Below, piece after piece: positions 19,341-28,423 of a stretch of 64,000 nucleotides of DNA. A program made the translations under genes and the position numbers. Source of the stretch: Trinickia soli (GTDB taxonomy: Bacteria > Pseudomonadota > Gammaproteobacteria > Burkholderiales > Burkholderiaceae). Location: positions 186,001 through 250,000 of the forward strand of contig NZ_PNYB01000006.1 in assembly GCF_002879855.1 (NCBI RefSeq). The letters are read 5' to 3'. Position 1 is the first letter of the stretch, and each line of letters begins with the position of its first letter. The notes beneath the pieces were generated by a model. It worked only from the letters and a program-made list of their open reading frames with translations, had not been told where the DNA came from and searched no databases.

Positions 19341-20333
19341 TCAACCGGCCGGCTCGAATGCGTGGCGAGCGACGAGCCCCGCTTGCGTGGCGATCCGCCA
19401 CAGCCCGCTTTCGGCGGCGGCTTCGACCACGCTCGCGCGCAGGCACCCGAACTGCGTCAAGGCGAGCCGATAGCGCTCGCACAGCGCGGCGCTACCGATC
19501 AGGCGCGGCGATTCGCCGGCCAGCGCGGCACCGCGCGATTCGAGCAGTCCGGCCAATCCGCACAACTCATGACCGATCAGAAGCCCTGACAAATAATCGG
19601 GTTGCTGCTCGGGCTGCAGTACGCCCGTCAAACCGAGCGTGCGCGTGCTGAATATCGTCGCGAGCAGGCCCGCCTGATGCGCGTGGCGGGCAACGGTCAC
19701 CCCGCGCAAAAACGCCTCGGTGTCGAATTGCGACGGTTGGATCATCGTGCGGCCCAGAATCGTGTGCTCGCGCAGCGCGCCGTAAAGCTCGCCCGTCATG
19801 AACGTATGGAACGATTCGATACGCTCCCCGCTAACGACAGCCCACTTCGCATGCGTGCCAGGCAAACCCACCAGCGCACGCGTGTCGCCGTCGATCGCCG
19901 CGCTCGCCAACGCGCCGACGATTTGCGTTTCCTCGCCGCGCATGACATTCGGCAACTCGCCATGCTCGATGACGCCCGGCACGATATGCACGCAAGCCCC
20001 GCATGCCGCGGTGACACGAACGATCCCGGCCACGAGGGCCGCCGCATCGGCCGGTGTCTCGATGTAAGGCGCTTCGCGCCAGCCTTGCGCGCTGCCGATC
20101 ATGCCGGCTGCGATGACGGGCAGATTCGGCGAAAGAGCGAGCCAGTCGCCGCACGCGGCGTCGAAAGCGGCGTCGAACGCGCCGGGCTGCGGCAAGCGCA
20201 TGATGCCTTCGCCCGACGCACGCGTCGCGATCACGTTGCCTTGCGCATCGAACAGATACGCACGCATGGCCGTGGTACCCCAGTCGAGCCCGATGAGCGC
20301 CGGCGTCGCGGCCAAAGCTTGCACAGCGGTCAT
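19341..20333 (-). CDS. dgoK: 2-dehydro-3-deoxygalactonokinase
   Basis: Phosphorylates 2-keto-3-deoxygalactonate at C6, feeding DgoA. The 330-residue protein has the kinase phosphate-binding motif GLDWGTTAMRAYLFD at its N-terminus, then AAGMIGSAQGW, RGEETQIVGAL and LPGTHAKWAVV, typical of DgoK. ATG 20333 overlaps the iclR stop (ATGA), so regulator and kinase are translated from one mRNA. Confidence 0.93.
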   Translation of the reverse strand: MTAVQALAATPALIGLDWGTTAMRAYLFDAQGNVIATRASGEGIMRLPQPGAFDAAFDAACGDWLALSPNLPVIAAGMIGSAQGWREAPYIETPADAAALVAGIVRVTAACGACVHIVPGVIEHGELPNVMRGEETQIVGALASAAIDGDTRALVGLPGTHAKWAVVSGERIESFHTFMTGELYGALREHTILGRTMIQPSQFDTEAFLRGVTVARHAHQAGLLATIFSTRTLGLTGVLQPEQQPDYLSGLLIGHELCGLAGLLESRGAALAGESPRLIGSAALCERYRLALTQFGCLRASVVEAAAESGLWRIATQAGLVARHAFEPAG

Positions 20334-21247
20334 CGTTTGATACGGCGCGCCGCAGGCGCACTCCAGCCGAGTTCCTCCGAAATTGCCCGGGCTTCGCGCT
20401 GCACGACGGGGATCAGTTCTTCCATTCTTTCCTGAGACATGTAATGCGTCGTGCTCGCCACCGAGATCGCGGCAACGATCGCGCCTGTTGCATCGCGCAC
20501 GGGCGCGGCCACGCAGAAGATCGACGGCTCGTTTTCCTCGTGATCGAGCGCAAAGCCGCCGGCCGCGTAGCGCACCATGCGTTGAAGGAACAGCGCCTTG
20601 TCGGGACGACGGTGGTTTTCGAAGCGCACGCCCTCGAGCGAGCGCTGCGCCGAGTCGTACAGCGTGCTCCACATCTGCGGCGACAAATCGAGCATCAACG
20701 CCTTGCCGATGCCGGTCGATGCGAGCGGCATCTTGTGACCGGCCTTCGAGCGCATCTCGAGCCCGCGCGTGCCCGCCAACTTGTCGATGTAAAGCACTTC
20801 GTCGCCGTCGCGCACGCCGAGATGAACGGTGTCGAGCGTCGCCTGCGCGAGGCGTTCAAGGTGCGGGCGGGCCACAGCGGTCAGCGGCATCTGCTCGAGC
20901 GCGATCGTCCCGAGTTCGATCAGCTTGGGACCGAGCAGGTATCCCTGCGGCACCTGGCGCAGATAGCGCGCATGCACGAGACAGTGAACGAGCCGATGTG
21001 TGGTGCTGCGCGTCGTACCCAGAGCGGCGGAGAAGGCGCGCATGTCCCGTGCGCCGTTTGCGCACGCCTCGATGATCGCGAGCCCGCGCAAGAGGGTCTG
21101 CGTGCCGGCAGGGACGTCGAGCCCTTCGAGCAGCGAGCCGCCGGCGACGGCCGGTTCGGACGTGGGCGCGCCGACGCTCGTGCGTGGCGCTTCCGACAGG
21201 TCGTCGTGCGGGGCGGAAGAAACGAGTTGGTGATCGGGTGCAGTCAT
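20330..21247 (-). CDS. IclR-family transcriptional regulator
   Basis: Predicted regulator of the sugar cluster, which it heads. The 305-residue protein has a ~45-residue low-complexity N-terminal tail, a winged helix-turn-helix (TLLRGLAIIEACANGARDM... STTHRLVHCLVHARYL, about 50-110) and a C-terminal effector domain (YIDKLAGTRGLEMRS, IGKALML, ALDHEENEPSIFCVAAPV). ATG 21247 has GGAG ten bases upstream. The cognate effector is probably a keto-deoxy sugar acid or aldonate, by analogy with other IclR members; this is inference. Confidence 0.9.
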   Translation of the reverse strand: MTAPDHQLVSSAPHDDLSEAPRTSVGAPTSEPAVAGGSLLEGLDVPAGTQTLLRGLAIIEACANGARDMRAFSAALGTTRSTTHRLVHCLVHARYLRQVPQGYLLGPKLIELGTIALEQMPLTAVARPHLERLAQATLDTVHLGVRDGDEVLYIDKLAGTRGLEMRSKAGHKMPLASTGIGKALMLDLSPQMWSTLYDSAQRSLEGVRFENHRRPDKALFLQRMVRYAAGGFALDHEENEPSIFCVAAPVRDATGAIVAAISVASTTHYMSQERMEELIPVVQREARAISEELGWSAPAARRIKR

Positions 21248-21571
21248 CGGGCGCGTCTCCGTCGGGTTCGAATGCTTCGCTCTCGAATCGCTGAATGTTC
21301 TATGTTTTCGGTTGGCGGCCATTTCGACCGCTCGCGACGAATTGTAGGCACGACTTCGCGGACGATCCAACATTTGAATAACCTGCCCATATGTTGGGAA
21401 AATAAGCGATCGGCGCCTGCCGTGGCAAGATCCGATGCGAGTCCGGCTTCGATTCGGGCTCCGCATGCGGCAAGCCGCGCGGCACGGTGCTTCCGCGCTC
21501 CCGACCGTGCCCGCCCGGCATCGGTTTGGAGCCGCTGGCTTCTCCCCTCAATCCATCAGGACCGACCTTCT
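21248..21571. other. Divergent intergenic region, iclR/cupin
   Basis: 324 bp with the iclR leader, an inverted repeat at 21367-21397 and the cupin leader (AGGA about ten bases before the ATG at 21572). The block 21360-21415 is AT-richer than its surroundings, as expected for promoters. I see no textbook -35/-10 pair. Confidence 0.55.
21367..21397. promoter_or_regulatory. Candidate IclR operator (inverted repeat)
   Basis: CCAACAT (21367-21373) and ATGTTGG (21391-21397) form a perfect 7-bp inverted repeat with centre-to-centre spacing of 24 bp, inside the AT-rich part of the divergent region. Its position about 120-150 bp upstream of iclR fits an autoregulatory or cluster operator. Binding is not shown. 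Confidence 0.45.
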
Positions 21572-22087
21572 ATGAAACCGATCCTCAATCTGGCCGAAGT
21601 CGAACTGTCCCCATTGCCCGCCGCGTTGGCGCCGCCCGAATCGATGGCGGACCGCTACGCGCCGCGCATGGGGGCCATCGGCGCGCGCATCGGCGCGCAA
21701 AAACTTGGCTATAACGTGACGGCGCTCGCACCGGGCAAGCGTGGCTTCCCGTTCCACAACCATCGCGTGAACGAGGAGATGTTTTTCGTGTTGGAGGGAA
21801 CCGGCGAAATCCGGATCGGCGAGGCTGTCTATCCGATCCGTGCCGGCGATGTCATCGCTTGCCCGCCGGGTGGGGCGGAAGCGGCGCATCAGATCGCCAA
21901 TACCGGAGACGTCGAACTCAGGTACCTGGCGGTCAGCACGAAGATGCTGCCTGAAATCGCCGAATATCCGGACTCCGGCAAGTTCGGGGTGCTCGCGGAA
22001 TTCCCGGGCGCTCCGGGGGAGAAGCCGAAGGGTTTCAGGTTCGTTTCACGCGAGGGTGAGAGCGTGGGCTATTGGGACGGCAACTGA
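21572..22087 (+). CDS. Cupin-domain protein
   Basis: Single-domain cupin of 171 residues. The two cupin motifs are visible: FPFHNHRVNEEMFFVLEGTGEI (metal ligands HxH...E) and IRAGDVIACPPGGAEAAHQIANTGD (His ligand). The metal site looks complete. Enzymatic role unknown; members include sugar isomerases, dioxygenases and storage proteins. It diverges from the sugar cluster, so a link to sugar metabolism is possible but unproven. A 168-bp gap to mtgA follows, with short inverted repeats and no clear terminator. Confidence 0.82.
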   Translation: MKPILNLAEVELSPLPAALAPPESMADRYAPRMGAIGARIGAQKLGYNVTALAPGKRGFPFHNHRVNEEMFFVLEGTGEIRIGEAVYPIRAGDVIACPPGGAEAAHQIANTGDVELRYLAVSTKMLPEIAEYPDSGKFGVLAEFPGAPGEKPKGFRFVSREGESVGYWDGN

Positions 22088-22255
22088 ACGTTTTCGTCAA
22101 CGGCGGCGCATGAGTTGCGCGGCTGCACGCTATGCCTGCCGGCATGCAGCCTCGCGCCCCAAAACCTCAATCGCGAGGCGCCGCATGGTTAGCGACGCCA
22201 ATGTCGATCCGCGCGGCCGCGGCTACGGTAGGTGTCCGCCGGCGGGGAACCGCGT

Positions 22256-22978
22256 TCATCGCGGCAGTTCGGCTGCGCCCATGCGCCGCGCAATGACGCC
22301 GGCGCGCTGCGCGAGGTAGGCGGAACCGCGATGCTGATCGAAGTACTTGGGACGCGGCAGCATCACGGCCAGCCGGGCCGACTGCCACGCCGTCAATTGC
22401 GCGGCAGAACACCGGTAGTAGTAGCGCGCCGCCGCCTGCGCGCCGTACACGCCGTTGCCCCATTCGACCGAGTTCAGATAGATCTCGAAGATGCGCTTCT
22501 TGTCCATCAGCGTCTCGAGCATCCAGGTGATGATGAGCTCTTGCCCCTTGCGCAAATAACTCTTTTGGCGTGAAAGAAACAAATTACGCGCGAGTTGCTG
22601 CGTGATAGTCGAACCGCCCGCGACGATTTTGCCGCGCGCCTTGTTCTTCTCCCAAGCCTGCAGAATCGCTTCCGTTTCGTAGCCGTTGTTGTTGACGAAG
22701 TTGGCGTCCTCGGAAGCGATGATCGCCCGCTTCAGATTGCGGGAAATGCGATCGTACGGCACCCATTCGTGCGCGATCGCTACGTCGGGGCGATCCTGCG
22801 CGAGGCGCCACGCATCGGCGCGCATGAATGCGGTCGAGCGCGGGTCGACGACGGTCCATACGGCGATCTGCGCGAAGTAATAGGCTTGCGTCGCGACCCA
22901 CGCGACCACGCAGACCGCCGCCGCATAGAGCAGCCAGTCCGCGAACCCCCTTCCCGCCCGCTGTTTCCTTTTGGTCAT
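22256..22978 (-). CDS. mtgA: Monofunctional peptidoglycan transglycosylase
   Basis: Polymerises lipid II into glycan strands at the inner membrane. The 240-residue protein has a basic N-terminus, one transmembrane segment (about residues 12-33) and a GT51 domain: [15 protein letters not shown] (catalytic Glu), [42 protein letters not shown]-type region and [18 protein letters not shown]. No transpeptidase domain, as expected for MtgA. Sits 66 bp downstream of aroE, probably the same operon. Confidence 0.95.
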   Translation of the reverse strand: MTKRKQRAGRGFADWLLYAAAVCVVAWVATQAYYFAQIAVWTVVDPRSTAFMRADAWRLAQDRPDVAIAHEWVPYDRISRNLKRAIIASEDANFVNNNGYETEAILQAWEKNKARGKIVAGGSTITQQLARNLFLSRQKSYLRKGQELIITWMLETLMDKKRIFEIYLNSVEWGNGVYGAQAAARYYYRCSAAQLTAWQSARLAVMLPRPKYFDQHRGSAYLAQRAGVIARRMGAAELPR

Positions 22979-23044
22979 CGTCGCGTCTTGATCGCTCGCG
23001 CTTCTATCGGCCGCATCGGCATGACATCCAAGCCGGCCCGCGGG

Positions 23045-23947
23045 TCAGGCCGACGCCGCCAGCATCGCGCGCAACTGCGCAAGCACCGCGGCACTGTCGG
23101 GCCGCACGCCGCGCCATATCAGGAACGACTCGGCCGCCTGCTCGACGAGCATGCCGAGCCCGTCCGACGCTTTCGCGCCGAGCGATCGCGCATGCTGCAT
23201 GAAGACGGTCGGCTGCGCGCCGTACATCATGTCGTACGCCAACGTGTTCGCGCCGAACGCCCGATCGTCGCACTCGGGCAAAGCGGCCGCCAGCGAGCCC
23301 GCCGTCGCATTGATGACGACGTCATAAGGCGCCGCGTCGATCGTTGCCGGAGCGCCGCCCAAGAGCGCGCAATCGGCCTTGCGCGCGGCCGCCGCAAACT
23401 GTTCCACGAGCGCCAGCGCCTTTTCCCCGGTGCGATTGGCGACCGTCAGCAAGCACGGGCTGCGCTCTAAAATCGGCAGCACGGCGCCGCGCGCCGCACC
23501 GCCCGCGCCTAGCAACAACACGCGCGCGCCCGCAAGGCGAACACCCTGGTTTCGTTCGATGTCGGCGACAAGGCCGACACCGTCCGTGTTGTCGCCATAG
23601 CTCCCGTCCGCATCGAACCTCAGCGTATTGACCGCGCCCGCCGCGGCGGCCCGCGGCGAAAGCCGATCGGCGAACGCGTGCGCTTCGAGCTTGAACGGCA
23701 CCGTGACGTTGAGTCCTCGTCCCCCTGCCGCGACAAACGCTCGCACGACATCGACGAACCCATCGACAGGAGCAAGGACGCGCCGGTATTCGATGCGCTC
23801 GCCCGTCTGTTCGGCGAAGCGCGCATGGATGAACGGCGACTTGCTGTGCGCGATCGGGTTGCCGATCACCGCGTAGAGATCGCAGCCGGCCGCGGCGGGT
23901 TCGATCGGTTCAAAATGCGGTGCTGACGGACCGATCGTCGAAGTCAT
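23045..23947 (-). CDS. aroE: Shikimate dehydrogenase
   Basis: Reduces 3-dehydroshikimate to shikimate with NADPH in the aromatic amino acid pathway. The 300-residue protein has [20 protein letters not shown] (substrate-binding Ser pair), [13 protein letters not shown] (catalytic Lys), [12 protein letters not shown] and the NADP-binding loop [17 protein letters not shown] 23947 overlaps the stop of the RNB gene (ATGA). An ~18-residue N-terminal extension is present. Confidence 0.95.
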   Translation of the reverse strand: MTSTIGPSAPHFEPIEPAAAGCDLYAVIGNPIAHSKSPFIHARFAEQTGERIEYRRVLAPVDGFVDVVRAFVAAGGRGLNVTVPFKLEAHAFADRLSPRAAAAGAVNTLRFDADGSYGDNTDGVGLVADIERNQGVRLAGARVLLLGAGGAARGAVLPILERSPCLLTVANRTGEKALALVEQFAAAARKADCALLGGAPATIDAAPYDVVINATAGSLAAALPECDDRAFGANTLAYDMMYGAQPTVFMQHARSLGAKASDGLGMLVEQAAESFLIWRGVRPDSAAVLAQLRAMLAASA

Positions 23948-26115
23948 TGCGCCACCTGCGCCGATCGCGAGACGCCGCCGTGCCCATCGGAGGCTTGCGC
24001 ACTGTCGCCGGCGTCGCCCGCGCTGCCCGCCTCTCCCGCATCGCCGCCGTCCATCGAGTCAGTCGGCGTTTCACCGCCGCCCTGAGACGCCTCGCCCGCT
24101 TCATCACCTGCGTCTGCTTCGGCACGCGCTTCCTCTTCGCCCTCCGCCGAGCGATCGGACGCCTCGACGATCTCGACCTCTTCTTCCTCGTCCTCCGCCG
24201 CAGCGCCCGCGGCGCCAGGCGCATCGAGGACACGAATCGGTCGTACCGACGCCTCGACGGTCAGCTCGTCGACGCCCATCACCTCGAGCACGATCCGCGT
24301 GCCGCGCGCATGAACACCCAGCCCCGGCACGTGCAGCAGCAGCGGCACTTCCTCGAGCCGCACGAGATCGCCCTTGACGACGGCCGCGACGACCTCCTTC
24401 TTCTGCTCCTGCGTGAGCCAGCGCAGGCACCAGAAGTACTCCATGCGCCGCTGGTGGTCGGCGTAGGCCGTGTAGGTGTCATCGAAGCCCTGCACGACGG
24501 CATAAAGATCCGCGTCCTTCGGCTTGAACGGCGCGACGAGCTTCGCGGCCACGCCATGCTGAACGCAGGCGAGCAATTGCCATTGATTGACGAGGTCGAC
24601 ATAGCGCCGCAGCGGCGACGTGCTCCACGCGTATTGGGCCACGCCGAGTCCTTCGTGAGGCGCGGCGCTCGTCTGCATGCGGGTGCGCTTCGGTCCCGCG
24701 GCCGCAAAAGTGCGTTGAGTCCGATAGATGCCGGGCACGCCGTGATCGTGCAGCAACGCGCCCCAGGTCGAATTCGCGAGGATCGCAAGCTCAGCCACGA
24801 TCAGATCGAGCGGAGAGCCACGGCGACGCGGCGTGATCGTCACATGTTCGCCGTCGACGTAGAAGTTGAAATCGGTGTTGCCGTGCACCTCGCGCCTCAA
24901 GCCGTAGCCGGCGCGCGCCGCCTGCCGCTTTTCAAACAGGGCTTGAGCGAGCGGCCACAATACGGCGATGTCTTTCTTGTGCGGATACTCGCCGCTGCCG
25001 GCCGCGAGCGCCTCTTCCGTCACGCACGCGTCGAGCGTGTTGTGACGCAGATTGCTCTGGACGAACACGCGTTCGGCGCGCGTTTCGGTCGCAACGATCT
25101 CCTGCGTGTTCCGATCCACGATGATGTAGAGGGAAAGCGCCGGCCGCAGGCCGCCTTCCTTGAGCGTGAAGACTTCGACCACTTCGTCGGGCAGCATCGT
25201 GATCTTGTCGCCGGGCATGTAGACGGTCGACAGCCGCGCGCGCGCAATCGCGTCGACGGCGTCGCCCCGTGCGATGCCGAGCGCCGGCGCCGCAATATGC
25301 ACGCCGATGCGGGCGCGATCTTCGGCGAGAAGCTCGACCGAAAAGGCGTCGTCGATCTCGGTCGTCGTGATGTCGTCGATCGAGAACGCCGGCGCATGCG
25401 CGGTCGGCAAATCGTCGGGAACCGGCCCGGGCGTCACGGGCGGGAAACCCGTTCCGTGCGGGAAATGTTCGGACAGAAAGCGTGCCTCATGCAGCGCACG
25501 CGCCGAAGCGATGCCGCCGCATTCGAGCATGAGGCGAGCCTGAGAGATCCCGCGCGCGGCCGCGGCGCCTTCGAGCGCCTTGTACTCGATCGAGTTCTTG
25601 TCGGGTTTCGTCAGCAACGCGAGCGCCTTGCCGCGCAGCGCCTCGGGCAACCGGCCGGCCTTCATCTCCTCTTCGTACTGTGCTTGCACGAGCGCCTGCT
25701 GACGCTTGCGCTCCAGCGCCGCGAGCGCCATTTTCAGTTGCTCTTCGGGCGCGCGCTGATACTGGCCGCGCCCCTTGCGACGAAAATAAACGGGCGCGCC
25801 CTGCATGCGCAACACGAGCGCGGCCCGCTCGACGGGGCCGGCTTGCGCGCCGAAATATTCGCCTGCCAGCGCCGCAAACGGAAATTCGTCGGCCGGGGCG
25901 CACTCCCACAGGAAGTCGAGATCGATTTGCTGAGCGGCGGCATCGGCCTGCTGCATCAGTTCTGCCGCACCCGGCTTTTCGAATTCGATCAGCACGTCTT
26001 TCGCGCGCACCTTGGCCCGCCGGCCGCCCGGCAACTCGACTTGCAGCGCATCGCCCTGGCGCGACAGCACGCTGCCCGCCTTCAGACCGCCTGATTCCTC
26101 AAAGAAAACGTTCAC
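23944..26115 (-). CDS. RNB-domain ribonuclease (RNase II family)
   Basis: Probable 3'-5' exoribonuclease. The 723-residue protein has an N-terminal region without an obvious cold-shock domain, an RNB domain (about 240-560) and an acidic C-terminal tail (from about 640, Glu/Asp/Ala/Gly-rich). The metal site reads [15 protein letters not shown]247, D255 and D256 align with E. coli RNase II D201, D209 and D210, while the D207 position is Glu (E253), as I recall for the cyanobacterial-type subgroup. [12 protein letters not shown] carries the conserved Arg region. Coupled to aroE by a 4-bp overlap. Neither rnb nor rnr can be assigned. Confidence 0.9.
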   Translation of the reverse strand: MNVFFEESGGLKAGSVLSRQGDALQVELPGGRRAKVRAKDVLIEFEKPGAAELMQQADAAAQQIDLDFLWECAPADEFPFAALAGEYFGAQAGPVERAALVLRMQGAPVYFRRKGRGQYQRAPEEQLKMALAALERKRQQALVQAQYEEEMKAGRLPEALRGKALALLTKPDKNSIEYKALEGAAAARGISQARLMLECGGIASARALHEARFLSEHFPHGTGFPPVTPGPVPDDLPTAHAPAFSIDDITTTEIDDAFSVELLAEDRARIGVHIAAPALGIARGDAVDAIARARLSTVYMPGDKITMLPDEVVEVFTLKEGGLRPALSLYIIVDRNTQEIVATETRAERVFVQSNLRHNTLDACVTEEALAAGSGEYPHKKDIAVLWPLAQALFEKRQAARAGYGLRREVHGNTDFNFYVDGEHVTITPRRRGSPLDLIVAELAILANSTWGALLHDHGVPGIYRTQRTFAAAGPKRTRMQTSAAPHEGLGVAQYAWSTSPLRRYVDLVNQWQLLACVQHGVAAKLVAPFKPKDADLYAVVQGFDDTYTAYADHQRRMEYFWCLRWLTQEQKKEVVAAVVKGDLVRLEEVPLLLHVPGLGVHARGTRIVLEVMGVDELTVEASVRPIRVLDAPGAAGAAAEDEEEEVEIVEASDRSAEGEEEARAEADAGDEAGEASQGGGETPTDSMDGGDAGEAGSAGDAGDSAQASDGHGGVSRSAQVAQ

Positions 26116-26249
26116 TCGACACTCTCGTTACGAATATGGCCCTCGCAGCGCTGTCGTGCCGCAAACCGCACGCCCGCTGCCGATTGATCTTGTTCGGTTT
26201 TGTGATGCGCCGCCCGACCGCGTGCGCACCGCCGGCTCGACCGCCGGCG

Positions 26250-26843
26250 CTATGTCCGTCCCGCCCCTGTCATGCCGCAAAATGCGAGCACGTCGTCGAC
26301 ATACTCGGCGAATTCGCTGATCGCATGATCGCTGCCCTCGATCAGCTTCGTCTCGACCCCTGGGTAATGTGCGAGCATCTCCCGGTAGTCGAGCACTTCG
26401 TCGCCCGTGGCGGCGATCAAATAATAGCGTTCCGGCCTGGTGATGGATTTGACGCCGAGCGCACGCAATTCATCGAGGTGGCGCGGCTCGACGACGATGC
26501 TGCCGCCGCCATGCCAGAGCGGCTGCTCGCCGAGATAGGCGGACAGGTCACGCTCGGGCAGCACGGCCGGATTGAGCAATACCGCGCGCCAGCCGTGCTT
26601 CTCTGCCAGATACGTGGCGAAGTAGCCTCCGAGCGAACTGCCGATCACCGTCACGTCGTCCCGGCCGCCGGGCGTCGCCGCCGCGACTTGTGCTTCGGCC
26701 ATCGCGACCGCTTCGAGCGGCGAAACGGGCAGCATCGGACAACGCCATTCGTGCGCAGCGCCCAGCTCGGCCACGCGCGCCGCGAGCAGCTGCGCCTTGA
26801 ACGATTTCGGCGACGAGCGAAAGCCGTGCAGATAAAGAATCAC
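26250..26843 (-). CDS. YqiA/YcfP-type alpha/beta-hydrolase
   Basis: Small esterase-fold protein of 197 residues. It starts MILYLHGFRSSPKSFKA, has the nucleophile elbow VIGSSLGGYFATYLAE (catalytic Ser), an Asp region in ATGDEVLDYREM and a C-terminal His in EGSDHAISEF, giving a complete catalytic triad. E. coli YqiA shows esterase activity on acyl-CoA-type substrates in vitro, but the role is unknown. ATG 26843 overlaps the mpl stop (ATGA). Confidence 0.88.
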   Translation of the reverse strand: MILYLHGFRSSPKSFKAQLLAARVAELGAAHEWRCPMLPVSPLEAVAMAEAQVAAATPGGRDDVTVIGSSLGGYFATYLAEKHGWRAVLLNPAVLPERDLSAYLGEQPLWHGGGSIVVEPRHLDELRALGVKSITRPERYYLIAATGDEVLDYREMLAHYPGVETKLIEGSDHAISEFAEYVDDVLAFCGMTGAGRT

Positions 26844-28237
26844 GCGCCGCCTCGTGCACGCGAACCGAGCGCGTCGAGCACCTTCTGATGGACGCCGCCG
26901 AACCCGCCGTTGCTCATGACGAGCACGTGATCGCCGGGACGCGCCGCATGGGCGACGGCCGCCACGAGCGCCTCCAGATCGTCGAACGCACGTGCTTTGT
27001 CGCCGAGCGGCGCGAGCGCTTCACCGAGATTCCAGCCGAGCGCATCGCGACCGCTCGGTGCACCGTAGCCGAACACAAGGTCGGCGCCGGCCAGGCTGCC
27101 CGGTAGTTGAGCCTTCATGACGCCGAGTTTCATCGTGTTCGAACGCGGCTCGAGCACAGCCAGGATACGCGTGCGTTCACCGCCGACGCGCGTGCGCAGG
27201 CCGGCGATGGTCGTCTCGATCGCCGTGGGATGGTGAGCGAAGTCGTCATAGACCGTGACGCCGTCCACACTCCCCCGCACTTCCATGCGCCGCTTGACGT
27301 TGCGAAATTGCGTGAGCGAGCGGGCGGCCTGAGCCGGCGGCACGCCGACGTGACGCGCCGCCGCGATCGCCGCCAGCGCATTGAGCCGGTTATGCTCGCC
27401 CTGCACCTGCCACTCGACCATGCCGACGCGTTCGCCGCGCCAGTAAAGCGCAAAGCGCTCGTCGATCGGTTCGCCGTCGGCGGCCGGCAGCGCATCCCAA
27501 CCGCCATCCACGCCAAAACGTTCGACATCGCTCCAGACGCCACGCGTCAGGACTCGCTCGAGCGCCGGCTCGCGCCCGTTGACGACGAGACGGCCGACCG
27601 CGGGCACGGTCCGCACGAGGTGATGGAATTGCGTTTCGATGGCTGCCAGATCCGGAAAAATATCGGCGTGATCGAACTCGAGGTTGTTGAGCACGGCCGT
27701 GCGCGGCCGGTAATGAACGAACTTCGAGCGCTTGTCGAAAAACGCCGTGTCGTACTCGTCCGCTTCGATCACAAAGAAGCTCGAATCGGTCAGCCGCGCG
27801 GACACGCCGAAGTTGAGCGGCACGCCGCCGATCAGAAAGCCGGGATTGAGCCCGGCGTCTTCGAGCAACCAGGCAAGCATGGAACTCGTCGTCGTCTTGC
27901 CGTGCGTGCCCGCGACCGCCAGCACCCACTTGCCGGCCAGCACGTGCTCGCCGAGCCATTGCGGCCCCGACACATAGGGCAAGCCACGATCGAGAATCGC
28001 TTCCATCAGCGGATTGCCGCGCGAGACGACATTGCCGATGACGAACAGGTCGGGGTTCAGATCGACCTGTTCGGCGCCGTAGCCTTCGACGAGCCTGATG
28101 CCCTGCGCCTCGAGCTGGGTGCTCATCGGCGGGTAGACGCCGGCATCGCAGCCGGTGACCGTATGGCCCGCGGCGCGCGCGAGAACCGCGAGGCCGCCCA
28201 TGAACGTGCCGCAAATGCCGAGGATGTGGATGTGCAT
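26840..28237 (-). CDS. mpl: UDP-MurNAc:L-Ala-gamma-D-Glu-meso-DAP ligase
   Basis: Recycles cell-wall tripeptide by ligating it to UDP-MurNAc. The 465-residue Mur ligase starts MHIHILGICGTFMGGLAVLARAAGH, with the P-loop VAGTHGKTTTSSMLAW, DFAHHPTAI and EPRSNTMKLGVM, matching Mpl rather than MurC. It cooperates with AmpD (43532), which releases the tripeptide. Coupled to the YqiA-like gene. Confidence 0.95.
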   Translation of the reverse strand: MHIHILGICGTFMGGLAVLARAAGHTVTGCDAGVYPPMSTQLEAQGIRLVEGYGAEQVDLNPDLFVIGNVVSRGNPLMEAILDRGLPYVSGPQWLGEHVLAGKWVLAVAGTHGKTTTSSMLAWLLEDAGLNPGFLIGGVPLNFGVSARLTDSSFFVIEADEYDTAFFDKRSKFVHYRPRTAVLNNLEFDHADIFPDLAAIETQFHHLVRTVPAVGRLVVNGREPALERVLTRGVWSDVERFGVDGGWDALPAADGEPIDERFALYWRGERVGMVEWQVQGEHNRLNALAAIAAARHVGVPPAQAARSLTQFRNVKRRMEVRGSVDGVTVYDDFAHHPTAIETTIAGLRTRVGGERTRILAVLEPRSNTMKLGVMKAQLPGSLAGADLVFGYGAPSGRDALGWNLGEALAPLGDKARAFDDLEALVAAVAHAARPGDHVLVMSNGGFGGVHQKVLDALGSRARGGA

Positions 28238-28329
28238 AAAACAGTCGTGCTCGTGCCGCGCTTAGTGCGAGTGCATGGATGAATGCCAACGCCTGGATGG
28301 AGACGGACGGCGCTTGAGGCCCGCTATTG

Positions 28330-28367
28330 TACCCGACGGTACCCGGCGTACCCGACGGTACCCGGCG
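28330..28367. repeat. Two perfect 19-bp tandem repeats
   Basis: TACCCGACGGTACCCGGCG occurs twice head to tail at 28330-28348 and 28349-28367, in the 186-bp divergent region between mpl and the gene at 28424. Each copy itself holds two partial TACCCG units. It may be a slippage product or a tandem binding site. Confidence 0.8.
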
Positions 28368-28423
28368 CGCTCGCGTCGATCGGGCGCGCCGGGCCGCGGC
28401 AGACGATCTAGTATGATGGCCGG

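Noticed and set aside
10980-21247. Sugar cluster as a recently acquired island
   Set aside because: Base and codon use look like the neighbours, and no mobile-element remnants are present.
23920-26094. 724-codon rightward frame
   Set aside because: Antisense of the RNB ribonuclease gene.
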